From the IMG/VR virus record IMGVR_UViG_3300034122_000563, positions 1 through 22,767 of that record: a DNA stretch of 22,767 nucleotides; one strand, given 5' to 3'. Position numbers and translations under genes: made by a program. The notes under the pieces were generated by a model. The model was not told where the DNA came from. It did no database searches and saw nothing but the letters and a program-made list of their open reading frames with translations. Numbering within the stretch: position 1 is the first letter of the stretch; each line of letters begins with the position of its first letter. Positions 7,384 to 14,414 of the stretch are shown here, one piece after another. The DNA is from a virus.

Positions 7384-7388
7384 GAGGA
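7384..7388 (+). promoter_or_regulatory. ribosome binding site that sets the methyltransferase start
   Basis: GAGGA lies ten bases before the ATG at 7399. It is the best-supported initiation signal in this frame; the earlier in-frame ATG at 7198 lies deep inside the GNAT gene. Confidence 0.55.
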
Positions 7389-7398
7389 TCTGCTTGCA

Positions 7399-8901
7399 AT
7401 GACTCCGAAAGAGTTTGAGCAGTGGGTTATAAAGATGCGTAAAGCAATTCTAGATTCATGGGACACATATGGTTGTCCTCCAAGAACAGGAAAAGATGAG
7501 CAAGACATAATTGACCAATTCAATCAATTGGGACAATATCCTGTACATGAATTTACCCATTCAGATGAACTGTCAACAATTGGTGACGATGTAATTATTA
7601 ACAAATCCCGTATTGGTGTTGAGGTAGATCAGTGGTTTTCTAATATGTTCAAAACCAGAATCAATTATTCTGCAAATGACACTGGTTATTCAATTTATGA
7701 TATGTTTGCCGATGACAAATATTTGCCACGAATGATTCGCGGTACTATGCGTCATTTGCGCCGGGATTCGTTTTATAAGCACGCCCTTTCGACAATCAAA
7801 CACGACAAGAAGTATTCTGTAGTAGATGTAGCATCGGGTGATGAATGGATGGAAGCGTTCTTTAACAATTCATCCGTGTTTACTGGATATGATTTTATGC
7901 TAGAGCAAGTTGCTCCACGTGAGGGTGCTAGTAGCAGCTACTTCCAACTTGAGCAGTCTAATATTCTTCAACTGACAAAAGAGCAGTTTGAAAAATGGAA
8001 GCCCAAGATGTCATATCGGCATTATTCCACATTTGATCATGAAAATCTACCAGATGATCAATTGTATGCCATTCGTTTGTATAAGAAGGGTGAACGAGTA
8101 TTTCCAGCCGGATTTGCTTCCTTCCGTATTGGATATATTCAACCAGCGGTTAATTTTCCACCAATGACTGCTAAGTATCTTTATGAGCGATTTACCGAAC
8201 ACTGCAAGCAACAAGATCGTATTGTTATTTACGATCCTTCAAGTGGTTGGGGTGGAAGAATTCTAGGAGCAATGTCAGTAAGAGATGATAGAAATATACA
8301 CTATGTTGGAACCGATCCTAATCCCGAAAATTGGCAATGCGATGGTTATCCTTCTAAATATCACGCTATTGCAGATTTTTATAATACAAAGACATATAGA
8401 GCAAATCCTTTCTTCTCGTCCACTAATACTTATCATTTGTTTTCTTCTGGTTCTGAGACTATATCTGGACTCGAAGATTTCCAACAATACGAAGGTAAAG
8501 TAGATTTAGTATTTACTTCACCACCATATTTTAATAGAGAAGCATATTCAGAAGATGAAAATCAATCATATAAAAAGTTTTCTTCATATGATTCTTGGAG
8601 AGATGGATTCCTCCGTCCTACACTTGAAACTTGTGTTAAGTATTTAAAGAACGATAGGTATCTTTTGTGGAATATTGCTGATCTGCTTGTTAGTGGCGAT
8701 TATCTTCCTCTTGAAGAAGATTCTCGAAAGATACTAGAGTCGCTCGGTATGGAATACAAATATACATTGAAAATGGCATTAGAAAATATGCCAGGACAAA
8801 ACCGCGTCGGCGAAGATGGTTTACCTAAGTGCAAAAATTATTGTAAAGTAAATAATAGATTTCATAAATATGAACCGGTATTCGTGTTCTATAAACCTTG
8901 A
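7399..8901 (+). CDS. DNA methyltransferase (TSPPY-type, N6-adenine or N4-cytosine)
   Basis: SAM-dependent DNA methyltransferase, 500 residues from the ATG at 7399. Motif I is DPSSGWGG (279-286), with a following acidic strand end YVGTDPNPENW. The catalytic motif IV is TSPPYF (373-378), the form typical of N6-adenine or N4-cytosine enzymes, and VKYLKNDRYLLWNIADL is the usual next helix and strand. The N-terminal 250 residues are probably target recognition. They also contain VVDVASGD (141-148) followed by FTGYDFM, resembling a second Rossmann-like site. The start is uncertain: the frame is open from 7198, but its first 45 residues there look like the shadow of the GNAT gene, whereas GAGGA before 7399 is a good ribosome site. 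A frameshift fusion with the GNAT is also possible. No restriction endonuclease is nearby, so self-protection or regulation by DNA modification is the likely role. Confidence 0.85.
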   Translation: MTPKEFEQWVIKMRKAILDSWDTYGCPPRTGKDEQDIIDQFNQLGQYPVHEFTHSDELSTIGDDVIINKSRIGVEVDQWFSNMFKTRINYSANDTGYSIYDMFADDKYLPRMIRGTMRHLRRDSFYKHALSTIKHDKKYSVVDVASGDEWMEAFFNNSSVFTGYDFMLEQVAPREGASSSYFQLEQSNILQLTKEQFEKWKPKMSYRHYSTFDHENLPDDQLYAIRLYKKGERVFPAGFASFRIGYIQPAVNFPPMTAKYLYERFTEHCKQQDRIVIYDPSSGWGGRILGAMSVRDDRNIHYVGTDPNPENWQCDGYPSKYHAIADFYNTKTYRANPFFSSTNTYHLFSSGSETISGLEDFQQYEGKVDLVFTSPPYFNREAYSEDENQSYKKFSSYDSWRDGFLRPTLETCVKYLKNDRYLLWNIADLLVSGDYLPLEEDSRKILESLGMEYKYTLKMALENMPGQNRVGEDGLPKCKNYCKVNNRFHKYEPVFVFYKP

Positions 8902-8925
8902 CAATAGTTTTAAATTGGATACACT
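8898..8925 (+). promoter_or_regulatory. candidate sigma70-type promoter before 8932
   Basis: A perfect TTGACA (8898-8903), overlapping the methyltransferase stop, is followed after 16 bases by TACACT (8920-8925), a 4/6 match to the -10 box with the key T, A and final T kept. Transcription would start near 8932, at or next to the ATG of the next gene, giving a leaderless or very short leader message. It would drive the replication block from a host-like promoter. Confidence 0.45.
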
Positions 8926-8931
8926 ATACGC

Positions 8932-10086
8932 ATGAGCAAGAAACGCTACAAGACTATTGGCAAAGGCGATACAGTAGAATCTGTTCTACTTGGTGGTGAA
9001 CCAAATATTGCTGCTATGAACATCAAAGATGATAGTGAACTTATCTGGCAAATTCAAAAAGCACTTAATTGGTATAATTACAATTGGTCTGAAAAAGATT
9101 ACCGTAAAGCCACATTAGAATATATCAAAAAAAATAAGTATTCAAAAACAAATCAAGAAGCAGTAGCCAATGCCTCTACTGTTAGTTTTGATTTTCGCTG
9201 TGTTGGGGCTTATTGCCGCGTTTCAAATAATGGCGTAAGTTTACCGGAAATCAAAAGATCTTTAGTTGAAAAACATATTTCTAATTTAATTGCCGAAGGA
9301 ACAAAACGTCCTATCGCCGCACCAGTAATAGAAAAACCAAAAGTTTCAATTCAAGATCGAATTAATGAACAAGTTTCCGAATATATTGGGGAACTTGAAA
9401 TGCATGTAGATGAGTTGGTTGATTATTTAACAAAACCAAACATCACAAAATTTGATTTTGATATTCCAGAATGGATTCGTAAAAAAGAAATTAAATCAAT
9501 ACAAGCACAAATGATCGCAGATCATTTCAAGCCAAGAATTAAAGAATTAGAAGAAGCAGTGGAAGGAAAAGATGCCGATCTTAAAGAGGCATATTCTTGG
9601 CTCAGCAAACCAAAGTTAAAAAAGTATTTAACCTTTCATCAAGAAATGGTTGTGCATTTTCAAGCACAAGCACAGTTTGCAAAATCTATTCGCAAACCAA
9701 GAAAGAAGAAAAAGAAGAAACCAGAACAACTGGTTGCTAAATTAAAATATCAAAAAGAATGCACAGAATTTAATTTAACTTCAGTTGATCCAAGAGAAAT
9801 TATTGGCGCAAAGAAATTAGTTGCATTCAACACAAAATATCGTACACTTACGGTGTATGAAGCATCTCCTTTGGTTGACGGTTTTACAATCAAAGGAACC
9901 ACTTTATTGGGTTATGACGAAACAGCGTCAAAAACAAAGAAACTTCGTGATCCTAAAAGTGTTCTTTCTCGTATGATAGGTGGCGTTAGAGCCATTAATA
10001 ATGCTTGGGAAACAGTTAAAACTAAAGAAACAAAACCAAACGGTAGATTTAACGAAAATACCGTTGTACTACAGGTAATCAGATGA
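8932..10086 (+). CDS. conserved unknown protein upstream of rnh
   Basis: Protein of 384 residues with no enzymatic motif I recognise. The start MSKKRYKTIGKGDTVESVLL has no Shine-Dalgarno sequence but lies directly after a promoter-like sequence. Residues 1-125 look globular, including a WYNYNWSEKDYRKATLEYIK helix pair and FDFRCVGAYCR. Residues about 135-235 are strongly helical and charged, probably coiled coil. Around residues 258-266 is a lysine run inside RKPRKKKKKKPEQ, a likely nucleic-acid contact or flexible linker. The last 120 residues (from FNLTSVDPREIIGAKKLVAF) look like a compact beta-rich domain. I recall similar proteins encoded near rnh and gene 45 in marine T4-like phages. A structural or replication-linked role cannot be told apart here. 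Its stop overlaps the rnh start. Confidence 0.8.
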   Translation: MSKKRYKTIGKGDTVESVLLGGEPNIAAMNIKDDSELIWQIQKALNWYNYNWSEKDYRKATLEYIKKNKYSKTNQEAVANASTVSFDFRCVGAYCRVSNNGVSLPEIKRSLVEKHISNLIAEGTKRPIAAPVIEKPKVSIQDRINEQVSEYIGELEMHVDELVDYLTKPNITKFDFDIPEWIRKKEIKSIQAQMIADHFKPRIKELEEAVEGKDADLKEAYSWLSKPKLKKYLTFHQEMVVHFQAQAQFAKSIRKPRKKKKKKPEQLVAKLKYQKECTEFNLTSVDPREIIGAKKLVAFNTKYRTLTVYEASPLVDGFTIKGTTLLGYDETASKTKKLRDPKSVLSRMIGGVRAINNAWETVKTKETKPNGRFNENTVVLQVIR

Positions 10087-10919
10087 TACTTATTGACAAT
10101 ACTCAAATTATTCTTTCTTCAATCTTTTCACAATACAAGGGTCCTGATGAAGTGAATGAAGAAATGATACGTCATATTACGTTAAATACTTATCGTTATT
10201 ACCGTAATAGATTTTTTCAAGACTATGGTGAATTGGTAATTTGTCAAGATGCTGGTAATTATTGGCGAAAAGAAATCTTTCCATATTACAAGCACAATCG
10301 CAAGAAGGCACAAGCCAAAGATGAGTTTTATTGGAAGCAAATTTTTGAAACACTTACAATGATTCGCAACGAAGTTGCAGAAAATATGCCATATAAAACG
10401 ATGCGCGTGGAGCGTTGTGAAGCGGATGATATTATTGCTACTTTGTCAAAACACTATCACAACCAAGAAAAAATTCTAATCGTTTCCGGAGACAAAGATT
10501 TTAAGCAATTGATGCGATATCCAAATATCGCACAATACAGTCCAAATCAAAAGGGATTTATTACTTGCGAAACACCCGACAAGTTTTTGTTTGAACATAT
10601 TATTCGCGGTGATTCTGGTGATGGTATTCCAAATGTTTTGTCGGAAGATGATGTGTTTGTAATTGATGGTAAGCGTCAGAAACCTCTTTCTGCTAAAAAG
10701 TTAGATACCTGGTCTACAAATGGTACTGTACCACAGGAGTATGAATCTAATTGGAATAGAAACCAACTGTTGGTGGATCTATCATACATACCTATAGAAT
10801 ATGAACAGGCAATTATAAACGAATATAATAAACCTGTTAATGCCGATAGAAGTAAAATCTTTAATTACTTTGTAGAAAAGGGTCTTAAAAACTTAATGAA
10901 TGACATTCAAGATTTTTAA
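10083..10919 (+). CDS. rnh: RNase H / 5'-3' flap exonuclease
   Basis: T4 RNase H-type FEN-1 family nuclease, which removes RNA primers and adjacent DNA from lagging-strand fragments. Length is 278 residues (T4 RNase H is 305). Acidic metal ligands are visible at D5 in the first strand, D56 in VICQDAG, E113, D115 and D116 in CEADDIIATL, D137 and D139 in SGDKDF, and the helix-three-turn-helix GDSGDGIPN (176-184) for DNA binding. It overlaps the upstream gene by four bases. The clamp gene lies one gene downstream, and the two proteins work together at the fork in T4-like systems. Confidence 0.92.
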   Translation: MILIDNTQIILSSIFSQYKGPDEVNEEMIRHITLNTYRYYRNRFFQDYGELVICQDAGNYWRKEIFPYYKHNRKKAQAKDEFYWKQIFETLTMIRNEVAENMPYKTMRVERCEADDIIATLSKHYHNQEKILIVSGDKDFKQLMRYPNIAQYSPNQKGFITCETPDKFLFEHIIRGDSGDGIPNVLSEDDVFVIDGKRQKPLSAKKLDTWSTNGTVPQEYESNWNRNQLLVDLSYIPIEYEQAIINEYNKPVNADRSKIFNYFVEKGLKNLMNDIQDF

Positions 10920-10920
10920 T

Positions 10921-10925
10921 TGAGG
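10921..10925 (+). promoter_or_regulatory. ribosome binding site selecting the 10932 start
   Basis: TGAGG (10921-10925) lies six bases before the ATG at 10932, making that ATG preferable to the in-frame TTG at 10920. Confidence 0.6.
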
Positions 10926-10931
10926 TATATT

Positions 10932-11459
10932 ATGGATACAGAAACTAATCAAGAACCAAAAGATTTAGATAAAATGGCAGAGCAATTTGCCAAAATGCGT
11001 CAAGAAATGGCAGCGTTGTCTGCAACGGAAAGAAAAACATTTATGGAAAAGGCAGCATCATTTGCCTCTTCTATGGCTTCTAGAGGCATTACCAATAAAA
11101 AATGCAGCACAGAAACAAAACAACTCAGACAAATAAGTTGTCATGGTGATGGCGCAAATATAATGCCATGTGGTAATAGAAAAGAAAGTCAGGTATTTCA
11201 GGGTTCTTTTTATTGCGGGGGGTGTGGTTGTGGTGACAAGCAAGGCACTCAATTAACTGATATTACGGTAAATGGTAAAGAAAATTATGGTAAATTGGAT
11301 TATCCAAAAGTGTGGTGTCCATTAAACATGCCTGGATTTCAACCATACAAAAAGAATGAGGATGATGCTCTGGAAACTAGAAATCCTAGAAAGAAAGATA
11401 TTGAAGATAAATTTGGCGTACAGTATATTGAACAACACTCAAGAAGTGGAGAAGAATAA
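10932..11459 (+). CDS. cysteine-rich, probably zinc-binding, protein before the clamp gene
   Basis: Protein of 175 residues from the ATG at 10932. Residues about 10-55 form a charged helix (KMAEQFAKMRQEMAALSATE) likely to be a coiled coil. The middle carries cysteines at 58, 70, 80, 95, 98, 100 and 129, including the tight cluster YCGGCGCGDKQG and the later VWCPLNMPGFQPYKK; the spacing suggests one or two zinc sites. The tail is charged. I do not recognise a characterised family, though a gene of this kind occurs just upstream of gene 45 in related marine phages. It could bind nucleic acid or the replication machinery. It ends three bases before the gene 45 ATG. Confidence 0.8.
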   Translation: MDTETNQEPKDLDKMAEQFAKMRQEMAALSATERKTFMEKAASFASSMASRGITNKKCSTETKQLRQISCHGDGANIMPCGNRKESQVFQGSFYCGGCGCGDKQGTQLTDITVNGKENYGKLDYPKVWCPLNMPGFQPYKKNEDDALETRNPRKKDIEDKFGVQYIEQHSRSGEE

Positions 11460-11462
11460 ATT

Positions 11463-12146
11463 ATGAGCACAGCAACAACTATTAAATTATCAAAGAAAAC
11501 TCTTGATATTCTCAAGAACTATGCATCAATTAATTCAAATATTTTGGTAAATCCGGGTAATATTATAACAACTATTTCCCCAGTAAAAAATGTTTTAGCG
11601 GAAGCAAAGGTAGAAGAATCATTTGATACTACATTTGGTGTTTGGGATTTGAATAAGTTTCTAGGTACGGTAAGTCTATTCAGTGATCCTGAGTTTGAAT
11701 TCCACGAGAAGTACGTTACTATTTCTGGTGCAAATGGTTCTTCTGTAAAGTATTTTTACTGTGAACCAAAATTGTTAACAACTCCCACCAAAAAGATTAA
11801 CATGCCAACAAGCGTGGTTAAGTTTAAATTAACACAAAAAACTTTTAATGAACTTCAGAAAGCAGCATCAGTTCTTCAACTTCCGGACATTGCAGTTCGT
11901 TCAAATGGTGGAAGAATGGAATTGGTTGCCTTGGATAAGAACGACGACAGTTCAAACAACTACTCAGTTGATCTTGGGGAAACCGATGCAGATTTCGAGT
12001 TTTACTTTAAGGTTGAAAATTTGAAACTGCTTGCGGGTGATTATACTGTAGAGATCACAGAAAAGATCGTCAGTAAGTTTAGTCACGAAACTATTGATCT
12101 TTCTTACTGGATTGCGCTTGAACCGGATTCAAAGTATAACGGATAA
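11463..12146 (+). CDS. 45: sliding clamp (DNA polymerase processivity factor)
   Basis: Trimeric sliding clamp that tethers the DNA polymerase and, in T4, activates late transcription through gp55 and gp33. Length is 227 residues, almost the T4 size (228). It shows the typical clamp pattern of two related alpha-beta halves: MSTATTIKLSKKTLDILKNY with ILVNPGNIITTISPVKNVLAEA in the first half, and KFKLTQKTFNELQKAASVLQ with LELVALDKNDDSS-like strands in the second. Clamps have no catalytic motifs, so the call also rests on its place directly before 44 and 62. Only three bases separate it from each neighbour. The AT-rich start region (GAATAAATTATGAGC) is the kind of site RegA binds in T4. Confidence 0.9.
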   Translation: MSTATTIKLSKKTLDILKNYASINSNILVNPGNIITTISPVKNVLAEAKVEESFDTTFGVWDLNKFLGTVSLFSDPEFEFHEKYVTISGANGSSVKYFYCEPKLLTTPTKKINMPTSVVKFKLTQKTFNELQKAASVLQLPDIAVRSNGGRMELVALDKNDDSSNNYSVDLGETDADFEFYFKVENLKLLAGDYTVEITEKIVSKFSHETIDLSYWIALEPDSKYNG

Positions 12147-12152
12147 TTTATG
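12141..12152 (+). promoter_or_regulatory. possible RegA operator at the gene 44 start
   Basis: GGATAATTTATG covers the gene 45 stop and the gene 44 ATG. The same GGATAATT occurs directly before the regA ATG (13500-13507). T4 RegA represses its own mRNA and those of 44 and 45 by binding AU-rich initiation regions. The link is inferred from two similar sites only. Confidence 0.25.
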
Positions 12153-13097
12153 CAAACAAACAATGATACGTTTTTGTGGGTAGAAAAATACCGCCCGCAG
12201 AAAGTTGATGATTGTGTTCTTCCAGATAGTCTTAAAAAGACTTTTAAGGAGATGATTGGTTCTGGAGAACTCCAGAACCTTCTCCTTTCTGGGGGACCGG
12301 GATGTGGCAAAACAACTGTTGCCAAAGCTCTGTGTAATGAACTTGACATGGAGTGGATTATTATCAACTGTTCTGAAGATGGTAACATTGATACGCTTCG
12401 TACAAAGATTCGTAACTTTGCAAGTACCGTTTCTTTGACAGGTAATCGCAAAGCCGTGATCCTAGATGAGTTTGATTATTCAAACCCACAGTCAACGCAA
12501 CCTGCTTTGCGTGGATTCATTGAGGAGTTTGCGGACAATTGCCGGTTTATTTTGACTTGTAATTTTAAGAACAGAGTAATAGAACCTCTTCATTCCAGAT
12601 GCACCTGTATTGATTTTAAGTTTACTCCAAAAGATAAGATGAAACTTGGTCCATTCATTTTGGATCGTGTAAAGTTTATTCTAGACAATGAAAAAGTTAA
12701 GTATGATGAGAAGGTTCTTGTCAAACTTATCATGCGCCATGCGCCAGATTTACGCAGACTATTGAATGAATTGCAGCGGTATTCTGTTTCTGGTGAGATT
12801 GATGTTGGTATTCTGAAAGAAGTTGGTGATCTTAACATTGATGAATTGGCAGAAGCAATGAAGAAGAAAAACTTCCCCGCTGTTCGTAAGTGGGTTGTTG
12901 CCAATTTAGATAACGATCAATCTCAGGTGTTCCGTAAGTTGTATGATGGTTTACAGGATATGATGGAAGCGGAAAGCATTCCCGCATTTGTTTTAACAAT
13001 TTCAGAATATCAATATAAGTCCGCCTTTGTGGCAGATCAAGAAATTAATCTTACGGCTTGTTTAATACAAATTATGATGGAGTGTAACTTCAAATGA
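12150..13097 (+). CDS. 44: clamp loader large subunit (AAA+ ATPase)
   Basis: ATPase subunit that, with gp62, opens the gp45 clamp and loads it on primed DNA. Length is 315 residues (T4 gp44 is 319). It begins with the clamp-loader-specific VEKYRPQKVDDCVLPD (11-26). Walker A is GGPGCGKT (48-55), Walker B is ILDEFD (104-109), and the SRC arginine-finger motif is at 149-151 in PLHSRCTCIDF. The C-terminal third is the helical collar domain. Every key residue is present. Its stop overlaps the gene 62 ATG, as expected for subunits made in a fixed ratio. Confidence 0.96.
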   Translation: MQTNNDTFLWVEKYRPQKVDDCVLPDSLKKTFKEMIGSGELQNLLLSGGPGCGKTTVAKALCNELDMEWIIINCSEDGNIDTLRTKIRNFASTVSLTGNRKAVILDEFDYSNPQSTQPALRGFIEEFADNCRFILTCNFKNRVIEPLHSRCTCIDFKFTPKDKMKLGPFILDRVKFILDNEKVKYDEKVLVKLIMRHAPDLRRLLNELQRYSVSGEIDVGILKEVGDLNIDELAEAMKKKNFPAVRKWVVANLDNDQSQVFRKLYDGLQDMMEAESIPAFVLTISEYQYKSAFVADQEINLTACLIQIMMECNFK

Positions 13098-13471
13098 AAT
13101 TAACAGATTGGTTAAATTCAATCAATTTCACAAAACAAAATCTTATCGAAGATCCATTGGTTGAAAAGGAGTATGTTCCCTATATCATCAATAGATCTTT
13201 GTCTTATTTTCCAGATACTTTATTTCATGCTAACGAAATGAATCAAAAGCACTTTTTACCAAAGAAGATGCAGTATGATTATTTGAGAACCGTAGTGAGA
13301 AAGAGGAGAAGATTCTCAAAATGGGATAAGAAAGCAGAATATAGTGACTTGAATTTAATAAAAGAATACTATGGTTATTCTACTAAAAAAGCATTAGAAA
13401 TATTACCGTTACTTTCAAAAGATCAAATTGCACATATTAAGTCTTTAACTGGCGGAGTTAGAAAGCAATAA
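13094..13471 (+). CDS. 62: clamp loader small subunit
   Basis: Small subunit of the gp44/62 clamp loader, without an ATPase domain. Length is 125 residues, shorter than T4 gp62 (187) and in line with shorter versions in marine relatives. Recognition rests on MKLTDWLNSINFTKQNLI, the middle DTLFHANEMNQKHFLPKKMQ and the basic YLRTVVRKRRRFSKWDKK, together with the four-base overlap with gene 44. No motif of known catalysis is expected or seen. The stop codon lies inside the left arm of the hairpin before regA. Confidence 0.88.
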   Translation: MKLTDWLNSINFTKQNLIEDPLVEKEYVPYIINRSLSYFPDTLFHANEMNQKHFLPKKMQYDYLRTVVRKRRRFSKWDKKAEYSDLNLIKEYYGYSTKKALEILPLLSKDQIAHIKSLTGGVRKQ

Positions 13472-13509
13472 TTATACATATTATAAGTACGCATAATATG
13501 GATAATTAT
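13468..13509 (+). promoter_or_regulatory. AT-rich hairpin covering the regA ribosome site
   Basis: Arms 13468-13484 and 13493-13509 pair at 16 of 17 positions (single A-G mismatch, 13476 against 13501) around an eight-base loop. The right arm contains the only Shine-Dalgarno-like bases before regA (GGA, 13500-13502), and the stem ends one base before the ATG at 13511. The left arm covers the gene 62 stop. In T4, regA translation is autogenously repressed. A hairpin here would keep the site closed unless translation of gene 62 or a protein opens it. No T run follows, so it is not a normal terminator. Confidence 0.65.
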
Positions 13510-13510
13510 C

Positions 13511-13918
13511 ATGAATAGCAATATTGATATAAATGACTTGTTGGAAGTTCAATTAAAAGATTCTGAATGTTTTTTAAAAATTAAAGAAACATTAACTCGT
13601 ATCGGTGTTTCTTCTAAAAAAGAAAATAAACTGTTTCAGTCTTGTCATATTTTACACAAACGCGGTAAATATTACTTGGTTCATTTTAAAGAGTTGTTTT
13701 TACTCGACGGATTAAGTTCTGATATTGATGAAACCGATATAGGCAGAAGAAATACTATAGCAAAATTATTAGAAGAATGGAATCTTTTAACTGTTGTAAA
13801 TAAAGAAAAAATGAACAGTATTTTGACTTCTTTAAATCAAATTAAAATAATTCCCTTTAAAGAAAAACAAAATTGGGTTCTGTGTCCAAAATATCATATA
13901 GGAAAGGATAAAAAATAA
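13511..13918 (+). CDS. regA: RegA translational repressor
   Basis: RNA-binding repressor of early and replication mRNAs, including its own. Length is 135 residues (T4 RegA is 122). Strong family signatures are FLKIKETLTRIGV (21-33), FQSCHILHKRGKYYLVHFKE, then RRNTIAKLLEEWNLL and the ending NWVLCPKYHIGK, which matches T4 KLVPKYTIGN closely. The protein is about nine residues longer at the N-terminus than T4 RegA: the T4 Met1 lines up with a TTG codon at 13538, so a TTG start giving about 126 residues is possible, although the ATG at 13511 is the simpler choice. The stop overlaps the next ATG (TAATG). Confidence 0.95.
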   Translation: MNSNIDINDLLEVQLKDSECFLKIKETLTRIGVSSKKENKLFQSCHILHKRGKYYLVHFKELFLLDGLSSDIDETDIGRRNTIAKLLEEWNLLTVVNKEKMNSILTSLNQIKIIPFKEKQNWVLCPKYHIGKDKK

Positions 13919-14298
13919 TGGATGCTGGAATATATGATTTGTATGCAGATCAGGGTGTAGATTATACCATAGAATTTGAATATACAGAAAATAATGGTAC
14001 TGTTATTAATTTAAATCAAGGTACTTTATCTTTTTATGTTAAAAAATCTATATTACCTTACGATACTTTTTTTGAAATTCATTCAAATGGAGCAGTTCAG
14101 GAAGGCTCGCTACCATTTCCTTCATCGGATTCTGTGTATGGAACTATTAATATTTCTAATGGTATTGCGACATTGACAATACCAGCAGATACAATGAGTA
14201 ATATACATCCAGGAAATTATTTTTACACATTGGTAAGAACATTAAATGATGTTCAAACTATGTTGATAAAAGGTAAATTTGTGGTGGAAACAACATGA
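13918..14298 (+). CDS. small virion protein with Ig-like/baseplate-type beta domain
   Basis: Protein of 126 residues opening MDAGIYDLYADQGVDYTIEF, followed by NGTVINLNQGTLSFYVKKSI, ISNGIATLTIPADTMSNIHPG and NYFYTLVRTLNDVQTMLIKG. This is the layout of small all-beta domains found at the N-terminus of BppU-like baseplate proteins and in marine phage virion proteins: a polar entry strand, a D/N-L turn and a final strand K-G-K-F-V-V. No enzymatic residues are seen. It is the first gene of the structural block, overlapping regA by one base. The structural role is an inference from fold-like pattern and neighbours. Confidence 0.75.
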   Translation: MDAGIYDLYADQGVDYTIEFEYTENNGTVINLNQGTLSFYVKKSILPYDTFFEIHSNGAVQEGSLPFPSSDSVYGTINISNGIATLTIPADTMSNIHPGNYFYTLVRTLNDVQTMLIKGKFVVETT

Positions 14299-14414
14299 GG
14301 AAATTAAAAATTACAGTAAAACAACGAAGTAATGTATTTCATAAAAGAGGCACCATAAATAGAATAGTAATAAAAAAAAATGTCAATAAGTTTACAACTC
14401 TTTTAGTACCATAA
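14295..14414 (+). CDS. 39-residue basic protein, unknown
   Basis: Short reading frame of 39 codons fitting exactly between its neighbours: its ATG overlaps the preceding stop (ATGA) and its TAA overlaps the next ATG (TAATG). The product starts MRKLKITVKQRSNVFHKRGT and ends KFTTLLVP; about a third of residues are lysine or arginine, with alternating hydrophobic residues suggesting beta strands. The exact nesting of both ends argues that it is translated. Function is unknown; a small virion component is possible. Confidence 0.6.
   Translation: MRKLKITVKQRSNVFHKRGTINRIVIKKNVNKFTTLLVP
14354..14361 (+). promoter_or_regulatory. possible late promoter CATAAATA inside the 39-residue gene
   Basis: CATAAATA fits the NATAAATA late motif and lies 52 bases before the ATG at 14414, a normal leader distance. 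It would give a late start point for the fibre block. Confidence 0.3.

Noticed and set aside
7198-7398. Upstream ATG (7198) as methyltransferase start
   Set aside because: The first 45 residues mirror the GNAT coding sequence in another frame and do not look like protein; GAGGA before 7399 is a better start, or a frameshift supplies the N-terminus.
8863-8870. CATAAATA inside the end of the methyltransferase as a late promoter
   Set aside because: It encodes the conserved-looking FHKYEP and lies about 60 bases before the next gene, where a much better host-type promoter is present; probably chance.
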